Shown piece by piece: positions 7,558-15,716 of a stretch of DNA of 28,874 nucleotides. The notes under the pieces are model-generated. The model made no database searches. It had not been told where the DNA came from and saw nothing but the letters and a program-made list of their open reading frames with translations. A program made the translations under genes and the position numbers. This stretch comes from Lachnospiraceae bacterium (lineage in GTDB: Bacteria; Bacillota; Clostridia; Lachnospirales; Lachnospiraceae), in contig RYVZ01000035.1 of NCBI GenBank assembly GCA_003979345.1, positions 1 through 28,874 of the forward strand, written 5' to 3'. Position 1 is the first letter of the stretch. Each line of letters starts with the position of its first letter.

Positions 7558-8526
7558 ATGTTTAAGAAAAACAGTATTTTTTGGTACATTTTGAAACGTA
7601 TCGCATTGATGTTCTTTGTTCTTTTTGCGATTCTTGTCATGTGCTTCGTGCTTGTCAAGCTTCTGCCGGTCACCGATGCGGAGGCATTTGGCAAGGATAT
7701 GAACCTTGTTCTTCAAAGGCGTGAGGCACTCGGTTATAATAAGCCGATCCTTGTGCAGTTCTGGATTTTCATTAAGAAAAGTATTTTTGGCGGCGACTGG
7801 GGGATTAGTGAGACGCTTTACCGCAATCAGGACGTCTGGGATGTGTTTATATCCAAGCTGCCGGCGACGATGCTGGTCAATGTCTACTCTATGCTTTTCA
7901 GTGTGCCGCTCGGACTGGCGCTCGGCATTTATGCGGCGCTTAAGAAAAATAAGTGGCAGGACTATACGATTTCCACGTTAGTCATGGTATTTATTTCCGT
8001 ACCGTCCTATGTCTATGCGTTTCTCGTACAGTATCTTTTCTGCTTTAAGCTTCAGTGGTTCCCGCTTCAGATGAAGTCTGGAAATGACTGGCTTTCCTGG
8101 CCGATGTTTGTTTCAGTCGTACCGGCAGTCATCAGCCTGTCATTTGCATCGATCGCAGGGCTTGCGCGCTACTCAAGAGCGGAGCTTTCGGAGGTCCTGA
8201 CGAGTGACTTTATGTTGCTTGCCCGTACGAAGGGGTTGAAGCGTTCGCAGGCGACGCTGCGCCACGCGCTGCGCAATGCGATGGTTCCGGTTTTCCCGGT
8301 GATTCTAGGCGAGTTTGTCGGTATTTTGGGCGGCTCACTGATCATAGAGCAGATTTTTGGTATTCCCGGCGTGGGACAGTTATTCTTAAACTCCATCACG
8401 GCGCTTGATTATAACTTCTTTATGCTGCTGAACGCATTCTATACGTTGATCGGGCTGGCAACAGGAATCGTGGTCGATATCAGCTACGGTCTGATCGACC
8501 CGCGTATCAAGATGGGACAGCGCTAG
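7558..8526 (+). CDS. oppB: Peptide ABC transporter permease, OppB/DppB type
   Basis: A 322-residue inner-membrane permease with about six transmembrane helices. The N-terminal helix is FWYILKRIALMFFVLFAIL, followed by an OppB-type outside loop. The BPD_transp_1 domain carries the EAA loop (LLARTKGLKRSQATLRHALR, about 219-238) that contacts the ATPase. The C-terminus DISYGLIDPRIKMG is typical of OppB/DppB. The frame is open back to 7369, but the ATG at 7558 is preceded by GGAGGAAAG and begins the normal N-terminus. It heterodimerises with OppC. Confidence 0.9.
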   Translation: MFKKNSIFWYILKRIALMFFVLFAILVMCFVLVKLLPVTDAEAFGKDMNLVLQRREALGYNKPILVQFWIFIKKSIFGGDWGISETLYRNQDVWDVFISKLPATMLVNVYSMLFSVPLGLALGIYAALKKNKWQDYTISTLVMVFISVPSYVYAFLVQYLFCFKLQWFPLQMKSGNDWLSWPMFVSVVPAVISLSFASIAGLARYSRAELSEVLTSDFMLLARTKGLKRSQATLRHALRNAMVPVFPVILGEFVGILGGSLIIEQIFGIPGVGQLFLNSITALDYNFFMLLNAFYTLIGLATGIVVDISYGLIDPRIKMGQR

Positions 8527-8539
8527 AGAAAGGCAGGGC

Positions 8540-10087
8540 ATGAATATGAGAAGAGAAGCGGATTATGCGAATTTACCAAAAGAAAAATTCGAATTTTATC
8601 AGCGTGAAGGCGATATCCATGACAAGAGACTGGAGACGAAACCGGTTGGCTATTTTAAGGACGCGATGAGGCGCTTTGCGCGCAATAAGAGTTCTGTCAT
8701 TGCTGCAGTCATCATCTTCTTTTTGATCCTGTATGCGCTGCTCGTTCCGGTATTCGGCACAAACGACTATACACGTGCAGCGACGGATACGACCTATCTG
8801 CAATATGCCAGACTGCTCCCTAAATGGAAGCCGTTTGCATGGGCGGGTTGGGATGGCTGCAGTGACGCGACGCTGAGCGAGGCGGATTACCTTGCGCGAA
8901 ATGCGATCGGCGTGGAAACGGGCATGAATCCGATCGTTGAGGTATACCGCGCGGGCTATGAAAAACAGGGTACTGGCAGCAATTCACTATATTATGACGT
9001 GCGTCTGGATTCCTATGTCAAAAACGGCATGATCTATCTGACGCTGACACCCGCCGAGTACGAGGCGATCCAGGACTGGCAGTTAGAGCATGATGTTCAG
9101 GTCATTTATCCGGCGGTCGATACAAAGCAGTTCCGCACCGAGGCACAGCGTTCCGACGCGAATCTGTGGTATGAGTGTTCGCCGAAGGGTGTGCCGAAGC
9201 TGGATAAGGAAGGGAACTATAAGCCGCTCTATAAGACAAGCGGAAATGACGGCGATTATCACAGCCGCCGGATCGAGGGGGACGACGGCTCTTACAAATA
9301 TGCGACCGTGGCAGGTACTTCCACGGCAACCTCTTACAAGGTGCGCGTGTTCACCTATACCTATTTTCAGTTCCGCTACGGGTTTGAGCCGAGCTTTGTG
9401 TTCGGGACGAATGCGTACGGACAGGACATTTTTACAAGACTAGCGGCCGGTGCACGGTTCTCGCTGGTGTTTGCGCTGTGTATCTCGGCGATCAATATGA
9501 TCATCGGCGCGTTTTACGGCGCCATTGAGGGATATTATGGCGGCGCTACCGATATCACCATGGAACGTATCAGCGATATCCTGTATAATGTTCCGTTTGT
9601 CGTCGTTGTAACGCTGTTTAAGCTGCATATGGCAAATAAAGTAGGTGCGGTTCCGTCGCTGCTGTTCGCGTTTGTGATGACCGGATGGATCGGCATGGCG
9701 TCCACGACGCGTATGCAGTTTTACCGCTATAAGAACCAGGAATATATCTTATCGGCGAGGACGCTTGGCGCAGGAAACTTCCGGCTGATGTTTAAGCATA
9801 TTTTCCCGAATGCATTAGGAACGCTGATCACAAGCGCAGTCTTAATGATACCGGGTGTTATTTCTTCGGAATCCAATATGACCTATTTGGGAATCGTGAA
9901 TTTGGATTCTTCAACGAGAACCTCTATTGGAAGCATGCTGTCGGCGGGACGCGCCATGATATCGAGTTTTCCGCATATCATTCTGTTTCCGGCGCTGTTC
10001 ATATCCCTGCTGATGATTTCGTTCAACTTATTCGGCAACGGTTTGCGGGACGCATTTAACCCGTCCTTACGCGGAACGGAGGATTGA
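8540..10087 (+). CDS. oppC: Peptide ABC transporter permease, OppC/DppC type, with a long outside insertion
   Basis: A 515-residue permease against about 300-350 for typical OppC. It opens with the OppC_N part (RRFARNKSSVIAAVIIFFLI, first helix about 50-70). The normal block FGTNAYGQDIFTRLAAGARFSL appears only near residue 285, so about 170-180 residues are inserted on the outer face after the first helix. The rest is a standard BPD_transp_1 domain with EAA loop YILSARTLGAGNFRLMFKHI and the ending FNLFGNGLRDAFNP. It starts 13 bases after oppB, with AAAGG before ATG 8540; a second in-frame ATG lies at 8546. The insert may contact the enlarged OppA. Confidence 0.88.
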   Translation: MNMRREADYANLPKEKFEFYQREGDIHDKRLETKPVGYFKDAMRRFARNKSSVIAAVIIFFLILYALLVPVFGTNDYTRAATDTTYLQYARLLPKWKPFAWAGWDGCSDATLSEADYLARNAIGVETGMNPIVEVYRAGYEKQGTGSNSLYYDVRLDSYVKNGMIYLTLTPAEYEAIQDWQLEHDVQVIYPAVDTKQFRTEAQRSDANLWYECSPKGVPKLDKEGNYKPLYKTSGNDGDYHSRRIEGDDGSYKYATVAGTSTATSYKVRVFTYTYFQFRYGFEPSFVFGTNAYGQDIFTRLAAGARFSLVFALCISAINMIIGAFYGAIEGYYGGATDITMERISDILYNVPFVVVVTLFKLHMANKVGAVPSLLFAFVMTGWIGMASTTRMQFYRYKNQEYILSARTLGAGNFRLMFKHIFPNALGTLITSAVLMIPGVISSESNMTYLGIVNLDSSTRTSIGSMLSAGRAMISSFPHIILFPALFISLLMISFNLFGNGLRDAFNPSLRGTED

Positions 10088-10089
10088 TC

Positions 10090-12258
10090 ATGGAGAAAAA
10101 ATTATCTGTCAATAATCTGGTGATTTCGTTTCGTACGCCTGCCGGAAGAGTACAGGCAGTCAGAAATATTAGCTTCGATCTCTATAAAGGAGAGACGCTC
10201 GCAATCGTGGGCGAGTCCGGTTCTGGCAAGTCCGTGACGAGTAAAGCGATCTTAGGGATTCTGGCGGGCAACTCCATCATTGAGGGAGGTTCGATCGTCT
10301 ATGACGGCATGGACTTATTAAAGATCACGGAAGATGATTTTTACCGTATTCGCGGCGATAAGATAGCGATGATCTTTCAGGATCCGCTGTCGAGCTTAAA
10401 CCCGATCATGCGGATCGGCAAGCAGCTTACGGAGGCGATGCTCTTAAAAGGAAAGGCAAGACAGAAAGCGAGCCGCGATGCCTTCAACTCGACGCTTGCG
10501 CTGCTTTCCGATACGATGGTGGCGGCTTGCGCAAAGGGTGATCCCGTAAAAGCGGAGAAGCTCAAAAAGATGTGTAAGGACTTTGATAAGTTTGAGTTTA
10601 AGCATATTGAGCTGGAGCAGAGTTATAAACGTGCGAGAGAGGCGGCAACCGAGGCGCTCGACGCAGTTGAGGACGTTCTGTTCCATATTGAAAAGAATGC
10701 GTTTGAGGATGAGAAATACACGTTAAATGAGATCATCCGCCTTGTGAAACAGACGGATAATGAGTATGTGGCAGACAAAGAATGCTACGCAAAGCTGACT
10801 GCGCTGACGGAAAAACTGCATCAGGTATCCGGCGCGGAGATCAAGAGCAGAAATTTTGACAAAACGGTTCAGGCTCTTCAGTCTGTAAAGGAGATTTTAC
10901 AGGGCGTGTTGCAAAAGCACGAGCCAGATTTCTTCTGCATGGGTTATTATCAGGTGTTTGGCACGCAGCCGATGCCCGATACGGATGTGCCGAAGCTGAA
11001 TGAATTTCTGCACCAGTATGTGGATGAGCATTTCATGCGCGAGTTTATGGACTATGCCAAAGAAGCGCTCAAATATAGCGCTGACCGCAGTGATGAGCAA
11101 AAAAAGAAAGCGCTCCGCATGATCGCAAAGCAGAAAGCTGTTTTTGAGGCGGAAAACCTTGACAAAGCGGCATGTGCGGCGGCAGCGTCCGAGATGATCA
11201 AATACGTGGAAAAATCGATTGACCGCTTAAACATTGTGAAGGATAGTCTTTCTTATACCTTTGGATTAAGCCTGAAAGCCGCAATGCGTATTTATTTTGA
11301 AGGCATCGGCAAAAATAAAAAGGCTGCGAAGCTGTATGCGAAGCGGAAAAAGAAATATGACCGCATTGTGGCAAAAGGAAAAGAACCTGCGTGGAAGCTC
11401 CCCCCCGAAGAAGCGGTGGACTTAGAGCTTGCCAAAGAGGATATCCAGATCTTGATCGATCGTCTGGTAAACCATTATCAGAACGCGCTTGACAGTGAAA
11501 AAGAGAGGGATTTTGAAGCGGAAGCGGACAGACTGATCGTATTCTTTAAGGAAAATGCGTCCGGCGTTGTCAATAAGGTAACGAAGGCGATGGCAAAGTA
11601 CCGTGCCTTAAAGCTGATGGAGGAGGTCGGGATCTCCGAGCCGAGAAAGCGTTACAGCCAGTATCCGTTTGAGTTTTCGGGCGGTATGAGGCAGCGTATC
11701 GTGATTGCGATCGCACTTGCGGCAGACCCCGATATCCTGATTTGTGATGAGCCGACGACCGCGCTTGATGTGACGATTCAGGCTCAGATCTTGGAGCTGA
11801 TCAATAAGATCAAGGAAGATAGAAAACTGTCGATCATCTTTATTACGCATGACCTGGGCGTTGTTGCGAATATGGCGGACCGCATTGCCGTCATGTATGC
11901 CGGTAAGATCGTGGAGATGGGAACGAGCAGGGATGTATTCTATGATCCGGCACATCCCTATACATGGGCGCTGCTTGCGGCGATGCCGGATGTGGAGACG
12001 AATGAGCGCTTAGAGGCGATTCCCGGTACCCCGCCCAATATGATCTATCCGCCGGTTGGGGATGCGTTTGCGGACAGAAATAAATACGCATTGAAGATCG
12101 ACTTTGAGATGCAGCCTCCGATGTTTAAGATCAGCGAGACGCATAAGGCTGCCACATGGCTGCTTCATCCGAACGCGCCAAAGGTGGAAATGCCAAAGAT
12201 CATTACCGAGAGGATTGCAAGGATGAGAGCGAAGGGAGGTGCAGACAATGTCGAATGA
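10090..12258 (+). CDS. oppD: Peptide ABC transporter ATPase OppD with a ~370-residue helical insertion
   Basis: One of two ATPases of the importer. All NTPase motifs are present: Walker A GESGSGKS (about 41), Q-loop FQDPLSSLNP (about 96), signature FSGGMRQR (about 528), Walker B LICDEPTTALD (about 549), H-loop FITHDLGV. The Q-loop to signature distance is about 430 residues instead of about 60. The extra part is charged and helix-rich (many Lys/Glu/Ala, few Gly/Pro). The C-terminal OppD extension (PGTPPNMIYPPVGDAF) is present, but the four family cysteines are replaced (GDAFADRNKY, AATWLL). ATG 10090 was chosen over TTG 10084 because GGAGG at 10078-10082 is properly spaced for the ATG. The gap to oppC is 2 bases and it overlaps oppF by 11. 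Confidence 0.9.
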   Translation: MEKKLSVNNLVISFRTPAGRVQAVRNISFDLYKGETLAIVGESGSGKSVTSKAILGILAGNSIIEGGSIVYDGMDLLKITEDDFYRIRGDKIAMIFQDPLSSLNPIMRIGKQLTEAMLLKGKARQKASRDAFNSTLALLSDTMVAACAKGDPVKAEKLKKMCKDFDKFEFKHIELEQSYKRAREAATEALDAVEDVLFHIEKNAFEDEKYTLNEIIRLVKQTDNEYVADKECYAKLTALTEKLHQVSGAEIKSRNFDKTVQALQSVKEILQGVLQKHEPDFFCMGYYQVFGTQPMPDTDVPKLNEFLHQYVDEHFMREFMDYAKEALKYSADRSDEQKKKALRMIAKQKAVFEAENLDKAACAAAASEMIKYVEKSIDRLNIVKDSLSYTFGLSLKAAMRIYFEGIGKNKKAAKLYAKRKKKYDRIVAKGKEPAWKLPPEEAVDLELAKEDIQILIDRLVNHYQNALDSEKERDFEAEADRLIVFFKENASGVVNKVTKAMAKYRALKLMEEVGISEPRKRYSQYPFEFSGGMRQRIVIAIALAADPDILICDEPTTALDVTIQAQILELINKIKEDRKLSIIFITHDLGVVANMADRIAVMYAGKIVEMGTSRDVFYDPAHPYTWALLAAMPDVETNERLEAIPGTPPNMIYPPVGDAFADRNKYALKIDFEMQPPMFKISETHKAATWLLHPNAPKVEMPKIITERIARMRAKGGADNVE

Positions 12259-13492
12259 GAATACAAAACAAAACGAGCAGAATGAGACATTGCTGCGCGT
12301 AGAGCACCTTTGTCAGTATTTTGGTTCCAATAAAGCGGTTGATGACGTTAGTTTTGACGTAAAGCGCGGCGAGGTATTCGGACTTGTCGGCGAGTCCGGC
12401 TGTGGAAAGACGACGACCGGACGTTCGATCATCCGGCTGTATGATATTACTTCAGGAAATATCTATTTTAAGGGAAAACGCATTGCAGCCGGAACCTTGT
12501 CCTACCGGCAGAATATCAAAGAGGCAAAGAAGCGGTTTCAGCAAGAGTCTGCACAGTTAAAGGAGCAGGGTTCTGCGGGTGCTGCAAAGATTGAGGAAAA
12601 GAAAAAGCAGCTCGATCAGTATATTGCGGAGCAGAGGGCGCTCATGAAGTCGGCGCGGGACGATCATAAGAACTGCAATAAACTGTACCGGAATGAGGCG
12701 CTTCTTGAGGTGGAGGAGAAATATACGAAGCTGATCGAGAGAGCGTCCGGACAAGAAAAAGCGCGTCTTGAAAAAGAATTTGCCTACGAGAAGAAGATTG
12801 CAAAAAAGCAGAAATTTATCACAAAGATCCAGATGATCTTTCAGGATCCGATCGCATCGCTCGATCCGCGTATGACGGTCGGACAGATCATTGCGGAGGG
12901 ACTCGTTATCCGCGGTGAAACGGATAAGAAAAAGATTAACGAAAAAGTATATCAGGTCTTGGAGCTCGTCGGACTGGTCAGAGAGCATGCAGAGCGTTAC
13001 CCGCATGAGTTTTCGGGCGGTCAGAGACAGCGTATCGGAGTTGCGCGGGCGGTTATCATGAATCCTGAGATGATCATTGCCGATGAGCCGGTCAGCGCGC
13101 TTGACGTATCGATTCAGGCACAGGTCATCAATCTTTTAGATGATCTGCGTCACCAGATGGGCTTAACGGTTCTTTTTATTGCGCATGATCTGTCAGTTGT
13201 CAAGTATTTTTCTGACCGGATCGGCGTGATGTACTTTGGAAAGATGGTGGAGCTTGCGACTTCAGAAGAGCTGTTCGCGCACCCGCTCCATCCCTATACG
13301 CGTTCACTGCTTTCGGCGATCCCGATGCCCGATCCCGATTACGAGAAGCAGAGAAAGCGTATTACCTACGAACCGTTAAAAGAGCATGATTATACAACTG
13401 ACAAACCTTCGTTCCGCGAAGTGTCTCCGGGGCATTTTGTCCAGTGTAACGAGGAGGAGTTTATGCGTTATCAGAAGCAGGTGCAGGAGTAA
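12248..13492 (+). CDS. oppF: Peptide ABC transporter ATPase OppF with a ~105-residue coiled-coil insertion
   Basis: The second ATPase, 414 residues against about 320 usual. Walker A GESGCGKTT (about 48), Q-loop FQDPIASLDP (about 197), signature FSGGQRQR (about 255), Walker B IIADEPVSALD and H-loop FIAHDLSV are all intact. Walker A and Q-loop are about 150 residues apart instead of about 45. The insert (about 80-190) is rich in Lys/Glu/Gln with heptad-like spacing, so probably a coiled coil. The C-terminus (PSFREVSPGHFVQCNEEEF) fits the Dpp/OppF type. ATG 12248 follows GGGAGG and overlaps the end of oppD by 11 bases. Confidence 0.9.
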   Translation: MSNENTKQNEQNETLLRVEHLCQYFGSNKAVDDVSFDVKRGEVFGLVGESGCGKTTTGRSIIRLYDITSGNIYFKGKRIAAGTLSYRQNIKEAKKRFQQESAQLKEQGSAGAAKIEEKKKQLDQYIAEQRALMKSARDDHKNCNKLYRNEALLEVEEKYTKLIERASGQEKARLEKEFAYEKKIAKKQKFITKIQMIFQDPIASLDPRMTVGQIIAEGLVIRGETDKKKINEKVYQVLELVGLVREHAERYPHEFSGGQRQRIGVARAVIMNPEMIIADEPVSALDVSIQAQVINLLDDLRHQMGLTVLFIAHDLSVVKYFSDRIGVMYFGKMVELATSEELFAHPLHPYTRSLLSAIPMPDPDYEKQRKRITYEPLKEHDYTTDKPSFREVSPGHFVQCNEEEFMRYQKQVQE

Positions 13493-13542
13493 AAAAGCGG
13501 ATATGGCTCTCAATAACGGGGGCGGATGCTGTAGGGAAAACG

Positions 13543-13653
13543 GGAAGCGGACGGAGTTGTGGAGATTGCCGAGAATCGCGGAAACGAACGGAATTGCGGA
13601 GGCTGCCGTGAACGGTGGAAGCGGACGGAGTTGCGGAGAACTGCCGGAAATTG
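13543..13653. repeat. Tandem repeat, 37-bp period, three copies
   Basis: Units start at 13543, 13580 and 13617, exactly 37 bases apart. Each follows the pattern GGAArCGrACGGArTTGyGG, then AGr..TGCCG. A more degenerate unit may precede them from 13506. The repeat fills most of the 179-base gap between oppF and the DUF3899-like gene and has no clear promoter or terminator. An ORF through it is an effect of the repeat. Confidence 0.75.
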
Positions 13654-13671
13654 CGGCAGCAGGGATAGAGC

Positions 13672-14085
13672 ATGAAGCAGAAAAAGTATAAAAGTTATGT
13701 GATTCAGTTTGTCGCGGGACTCACGCTTTCCGTATTGGTGATGTTTTGGCAGGGTGTTTTTTCACGCGGGAATACGGCGGATGTGATACGCGGAGTCTGC
13801 GACGGATTTACCGTGACTGCACTCCTCTATGTGTCAATGGGAATGCTTTTGTGGGCGTCCACGACGGGATTTTTTGATATTTTCGGTTTTGCCGTTCGGA
13901 AAGGTTTGCACAACATCATTCCGGTTTTTGTTAAGGAAGATCCCGGCGGCTATTACGAGTACAAGGTGGATAAGGAAGAAAAGCGGCAGACGAAGCCGCG
14001 GCGCTCAACGCTGCTCATCGGGCTTGTATTTTTGGCGGTCAGCATCGCATTGACATTTGTATGGTATAGCGTGGCAAAAGAATAG
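13672..14085 (+). CDS. Small membrane protein, DUF3899-like
   Basis: A 137-residue protein with three predicted transmembrane segments: YVIQFVAGLTLSVLVMFWQG (about 9-28), VTALLYVSMGMLLWASTTGFF (about 48-68), and LLIGLVFLAVSIALTFVWYS near the C-terminus. A polar stretch with KEEKRQTKPRR lies before the last helix. Size and layout match small Firmicutes proteins grouped as DUF3899, function unknown. The start follows AGGGATAGAGC, a modest ribosome site. It lies 180 bases after oppF and may be at the end of the opp transcript or separate. Confidence 0.65.
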   Translation: MKQKKYKSYVIQFVAGLTLSVLVMFWQGVFSRGNTADVIRGVCDGFTVTALLYVSMGMLLWASTTGFFDIFGFAVRKGLHNIIPVFVKEDPGGYYEYKVDKEEKRQTKPRRSTLLIGLVFLAVSIALTFVWYSVAKE

Positions 14086-14160
14086 TGTAAGTGATAAGGT
14101 TTTGAGATTTTGGAAAATGTGTTTGTAAAATTTGAAGTAAATACGTTTATGAAATTGGAA

Positions 14161-14190
14161 TTGACAAAACCGGGTGTTCTGTGATAAGAT
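14161..14190 (+). promoter_or_regulatory. Promoter of the tRNA-Thr gene
   Basis: -35 TTGACA (14161-14166), 18-bp spacer, -10 TAAGAT (14185-14190), 40 bases before the tRNA. A small TCTGA/TCAGA hairpin lies in the short leader (14206-14218). Confidence 0.75.
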
Positions 14191-14230
14191 AGCACTCGGT
14201 GGCAGTCTGATCGTCAGATCGTTGCACTAA

Positions 14231-14303
14231 GCTGCTGTGGCTCAGTCGGTAGAGCGTCACATTGGTAATGTGGAGGTCACGGGTCCGATTCCCGTCAGCA
14301 GCT
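14231..14303 (+). tRNA. trnT: tRNA-Thr (anticodon GGU)
   Basis: A full cloverleaf can be folded by hand. The acceptor GCTGCTG pairs with CAGCAGC, with discriminator T. The D arm is around GCTC AGTCGGTA GAGC. The anticodon stem TCACA/TGTGG has loop TTGGTAA, giving anticodon GGT (reads ACC/ACU). The T arm is ACGGG-TCCGATT-CCCGT. CCA is not encoded. It has its own promoter and terminator. tRNA 3' ends are common phage attachment sites, and the tail module begins shortly after this one. Confidence 0.97.
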
Positions 14304-14310
14304 TTGCAGA

Positions 14311-14337
14311 AAACCTTGAGTGATCAAGGTTTTTTTG
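14311..14337 (+). terminator. Intrinsic terminator of tRNA-Thr
   Basis: AAACCTTGA (14311-14319) pairs perfectly with TCAAGGTTT (14324-14332), loop GTGA, followed by a T-run to 14336. Confidence 0.92.
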
Positions 14338-14432
14338 TTTCAGGAATTGGGATGTAATCAAATGAAAATAGAATAGTAAACTGTAATTTTGATAATGGAA
14401 CGAACGTTTATTGTGTAATAAGCTGCTATTTC

Positions 14433-15450
14433 GGGACTATCCCAAAGTTTGTGTAAACCTCCAAACTGATGTAAGATAAAACTACACAGTCTGGAGGTTT
14501 TATTATGGCAAGGAAAAATGAAAGCCCACAAAAAGCAGCAATGAGGGAAATGATGCGGGGATATCTGAAAGAAAATGATGTCAGCATCAAAGACGGCACA
14601 GATGTCAATGCCGTCATGCGGGATATGATGTCCGTTCTTTTAGAAGGCGTACCGGATCAGGAACTGGATGAGGAACTGGGCTATTCAAAGTATGACTTGA
14701 GAAAATGAGAGCGCCAAGTTCTGGCTCTCTATTATGAACGGCTTCAAGAACCGTGGCGTAGAAGACATCCTGATCGCCTGTGTGGACGGGCTCACAGGCT
14801 TCCCGCAGGCAATAGAGGCGGTATACCCAAAGACAGAGGTCCAGCAGTGCATCATCCACCAGATCCGCAATTCCACGAAATTTGTGTCCTATAAGGACAT
14901 CAAAAAGCTGATGGCAGACTTAAAGTGCGTATATGCCGCCCCAACAGAGGAAACCGCCTTGAATGAACTGGAGCTGTTCAAAGACAAATGGGACGCCAAA
15001 TATCCGAAAATCTACAAATCCTGGCACGATAACTGGGCAACGCTGTCCACATATTTTAAATATCCGGAAGCAGTAAGACGGCTTATTTATACCACAAATG
15101 CCATTGAAGGATTCAACCGCCAGCTGCGAAAAGTGACCAAATCAAAAACCGTATTTCCGACCGACGACAGCCTGCTGAAAATGCTGTATCTGGCAATGAT
15201 GGATATCACGAAGAAATGGACAGGCCACCGCCAGGACTGGGGACAGATCCATTCCCAGCTGGAGATCTATTTTGAGGGACGCCTTTTGGGCAGGAATCTG
15301 TAAAAGACCCATGGTCTGCATTGACAGGCCCGGAAATCTTTGTATAATACAGAATAAGGGGCGGAGCCCGAAATCCGGCATCCGCCCCTTTGCAACTATT
15401 TACCTATCTTATATCAGATTTTGAGTTTACACAAAACTTGAAACGCTCTC
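14433..15450 (+). mobile_element. IS256-family insertion sequence, internally deleted (1018 bp)
   Basis: The left end begins GGGACTATCCCAAAG. The reverse complement of the right end begins GAGAGCGTTTCAAG. Both continue with TTTGTGTAAAC, and further in with CTGATRTAAGATA, so the imperfect inverted repeats extend about 46 bases (14433-14478 and 15405-15450). An 8-bp direct target duplication flanks them. Only two pieces of the transposase gene remain, so the element is a non-autonomous derivative that could still be moved in trans. Confidence 0.88.
14505..15303 (+). pseudogene. IS256-family (mutator-type) transposase, central part deleted and frameshifted
   Basis: The 5' piece (14505-14708) gives a 67-residue N-terminus ending in ELGYSKYDLRK and a stop. 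The 3' piece, in another frame from about 14701, reads ENESAKFWLSIMNGFKNRG and continues with the second catalytic Asp in CVDGLTGFPQA, then CIIHQIRNS, then the catalytic Glu in TTNAIEGFNRQLRK, to a normal C-terminus near 15303. Family members are about 400 residues. Some 165 residues between the pieces, including the first catalytic Asp region, are missing (estimate from family layout). The 189-residue ORF from 14734 is the remnant of the C-terminal part, not a separate gene. Confidence 0.9.
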
Positions 15451-15451
15451 G

Positions 15452-15703
15452 CTATTTCTGCAATATATATGTAATATATTTTGAATTGCTTACGTTTGCG
15501 ACTTGACTAGTCCATGTGGATACGTGACGTACGCCATCACTGACTTTGTATAAATTTTCGCCGATTTTAATTGTTTCCGGCACATAGGCTGTGCCATAAG
15601 CATGGTTATTACTGTTTTTCTCAACACTTAATGATAAACCAACAGTGAAAGATTTTGTTGGTTTAACTTCCGCTCTTGCTGAGCTACATTTGAAATATGC
15701 CAT
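15452..15703 (-). CDS. Small phage tail-region protein, MAY family (83 aa)
   Basis: An 83-residue protein, last gene of the minus-strand tail module. The frame is open further upstream, but ATG 15703 follows AAGGGGGATCAG and gives the N-terminus MAYFKCSSARAEVKPTK. That resembles the starts of two other small proteins here (MAYYRS, MAYIKC). It is Ser/Thr/Val-rich with alternating polar and hydrophobic residues, so probably beta. It begins 13 bases after its upstream neighbour. Its stop codon lies inside the IS target duplication, so the IS landed just after the gene and did not truncate it. Probably a minor tip or receptor-binding component; function unknown. Confidence 0.65.
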   Translation of the reverse strand: MAYFKCSSARAEVKPTKSFTVGLSLSVEKNSNNHAYGTAYVPETIKIGENLYKVSDGVRHVSTWTSQVANVSNSKYITYILQK

Positions 15704-15716
15704 GATCTGATCCCCC

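Larger units (their letters stand above)
14425..15458. repeat. 8-bp target site duplication GCTATTTC flanking the IS
   Basis: GCTATTTC occurs at 14425-14432 and 15451-15458, directly against the two IS ends, as expected from an IS256-type insertion (8-9 bp). Removing the IS and one copy restores the sequence behind the stop codon of the 83-residue phage gene. Confidence 0.85.

Noticed and set aside
13386..13691. 101-codon plus-strand ORF across the end of oppF and the 37-bp repeats
   Set aside because: No start signal, overlaps oppF in another frame, and its content is translated repeat.
14734..15303. Separate 189-aa transposase gene
   Set aside because: Homology continues upstream of its ATG (ENESAKFW at about 14701); it is the C-terminal part of a deleted transposase.
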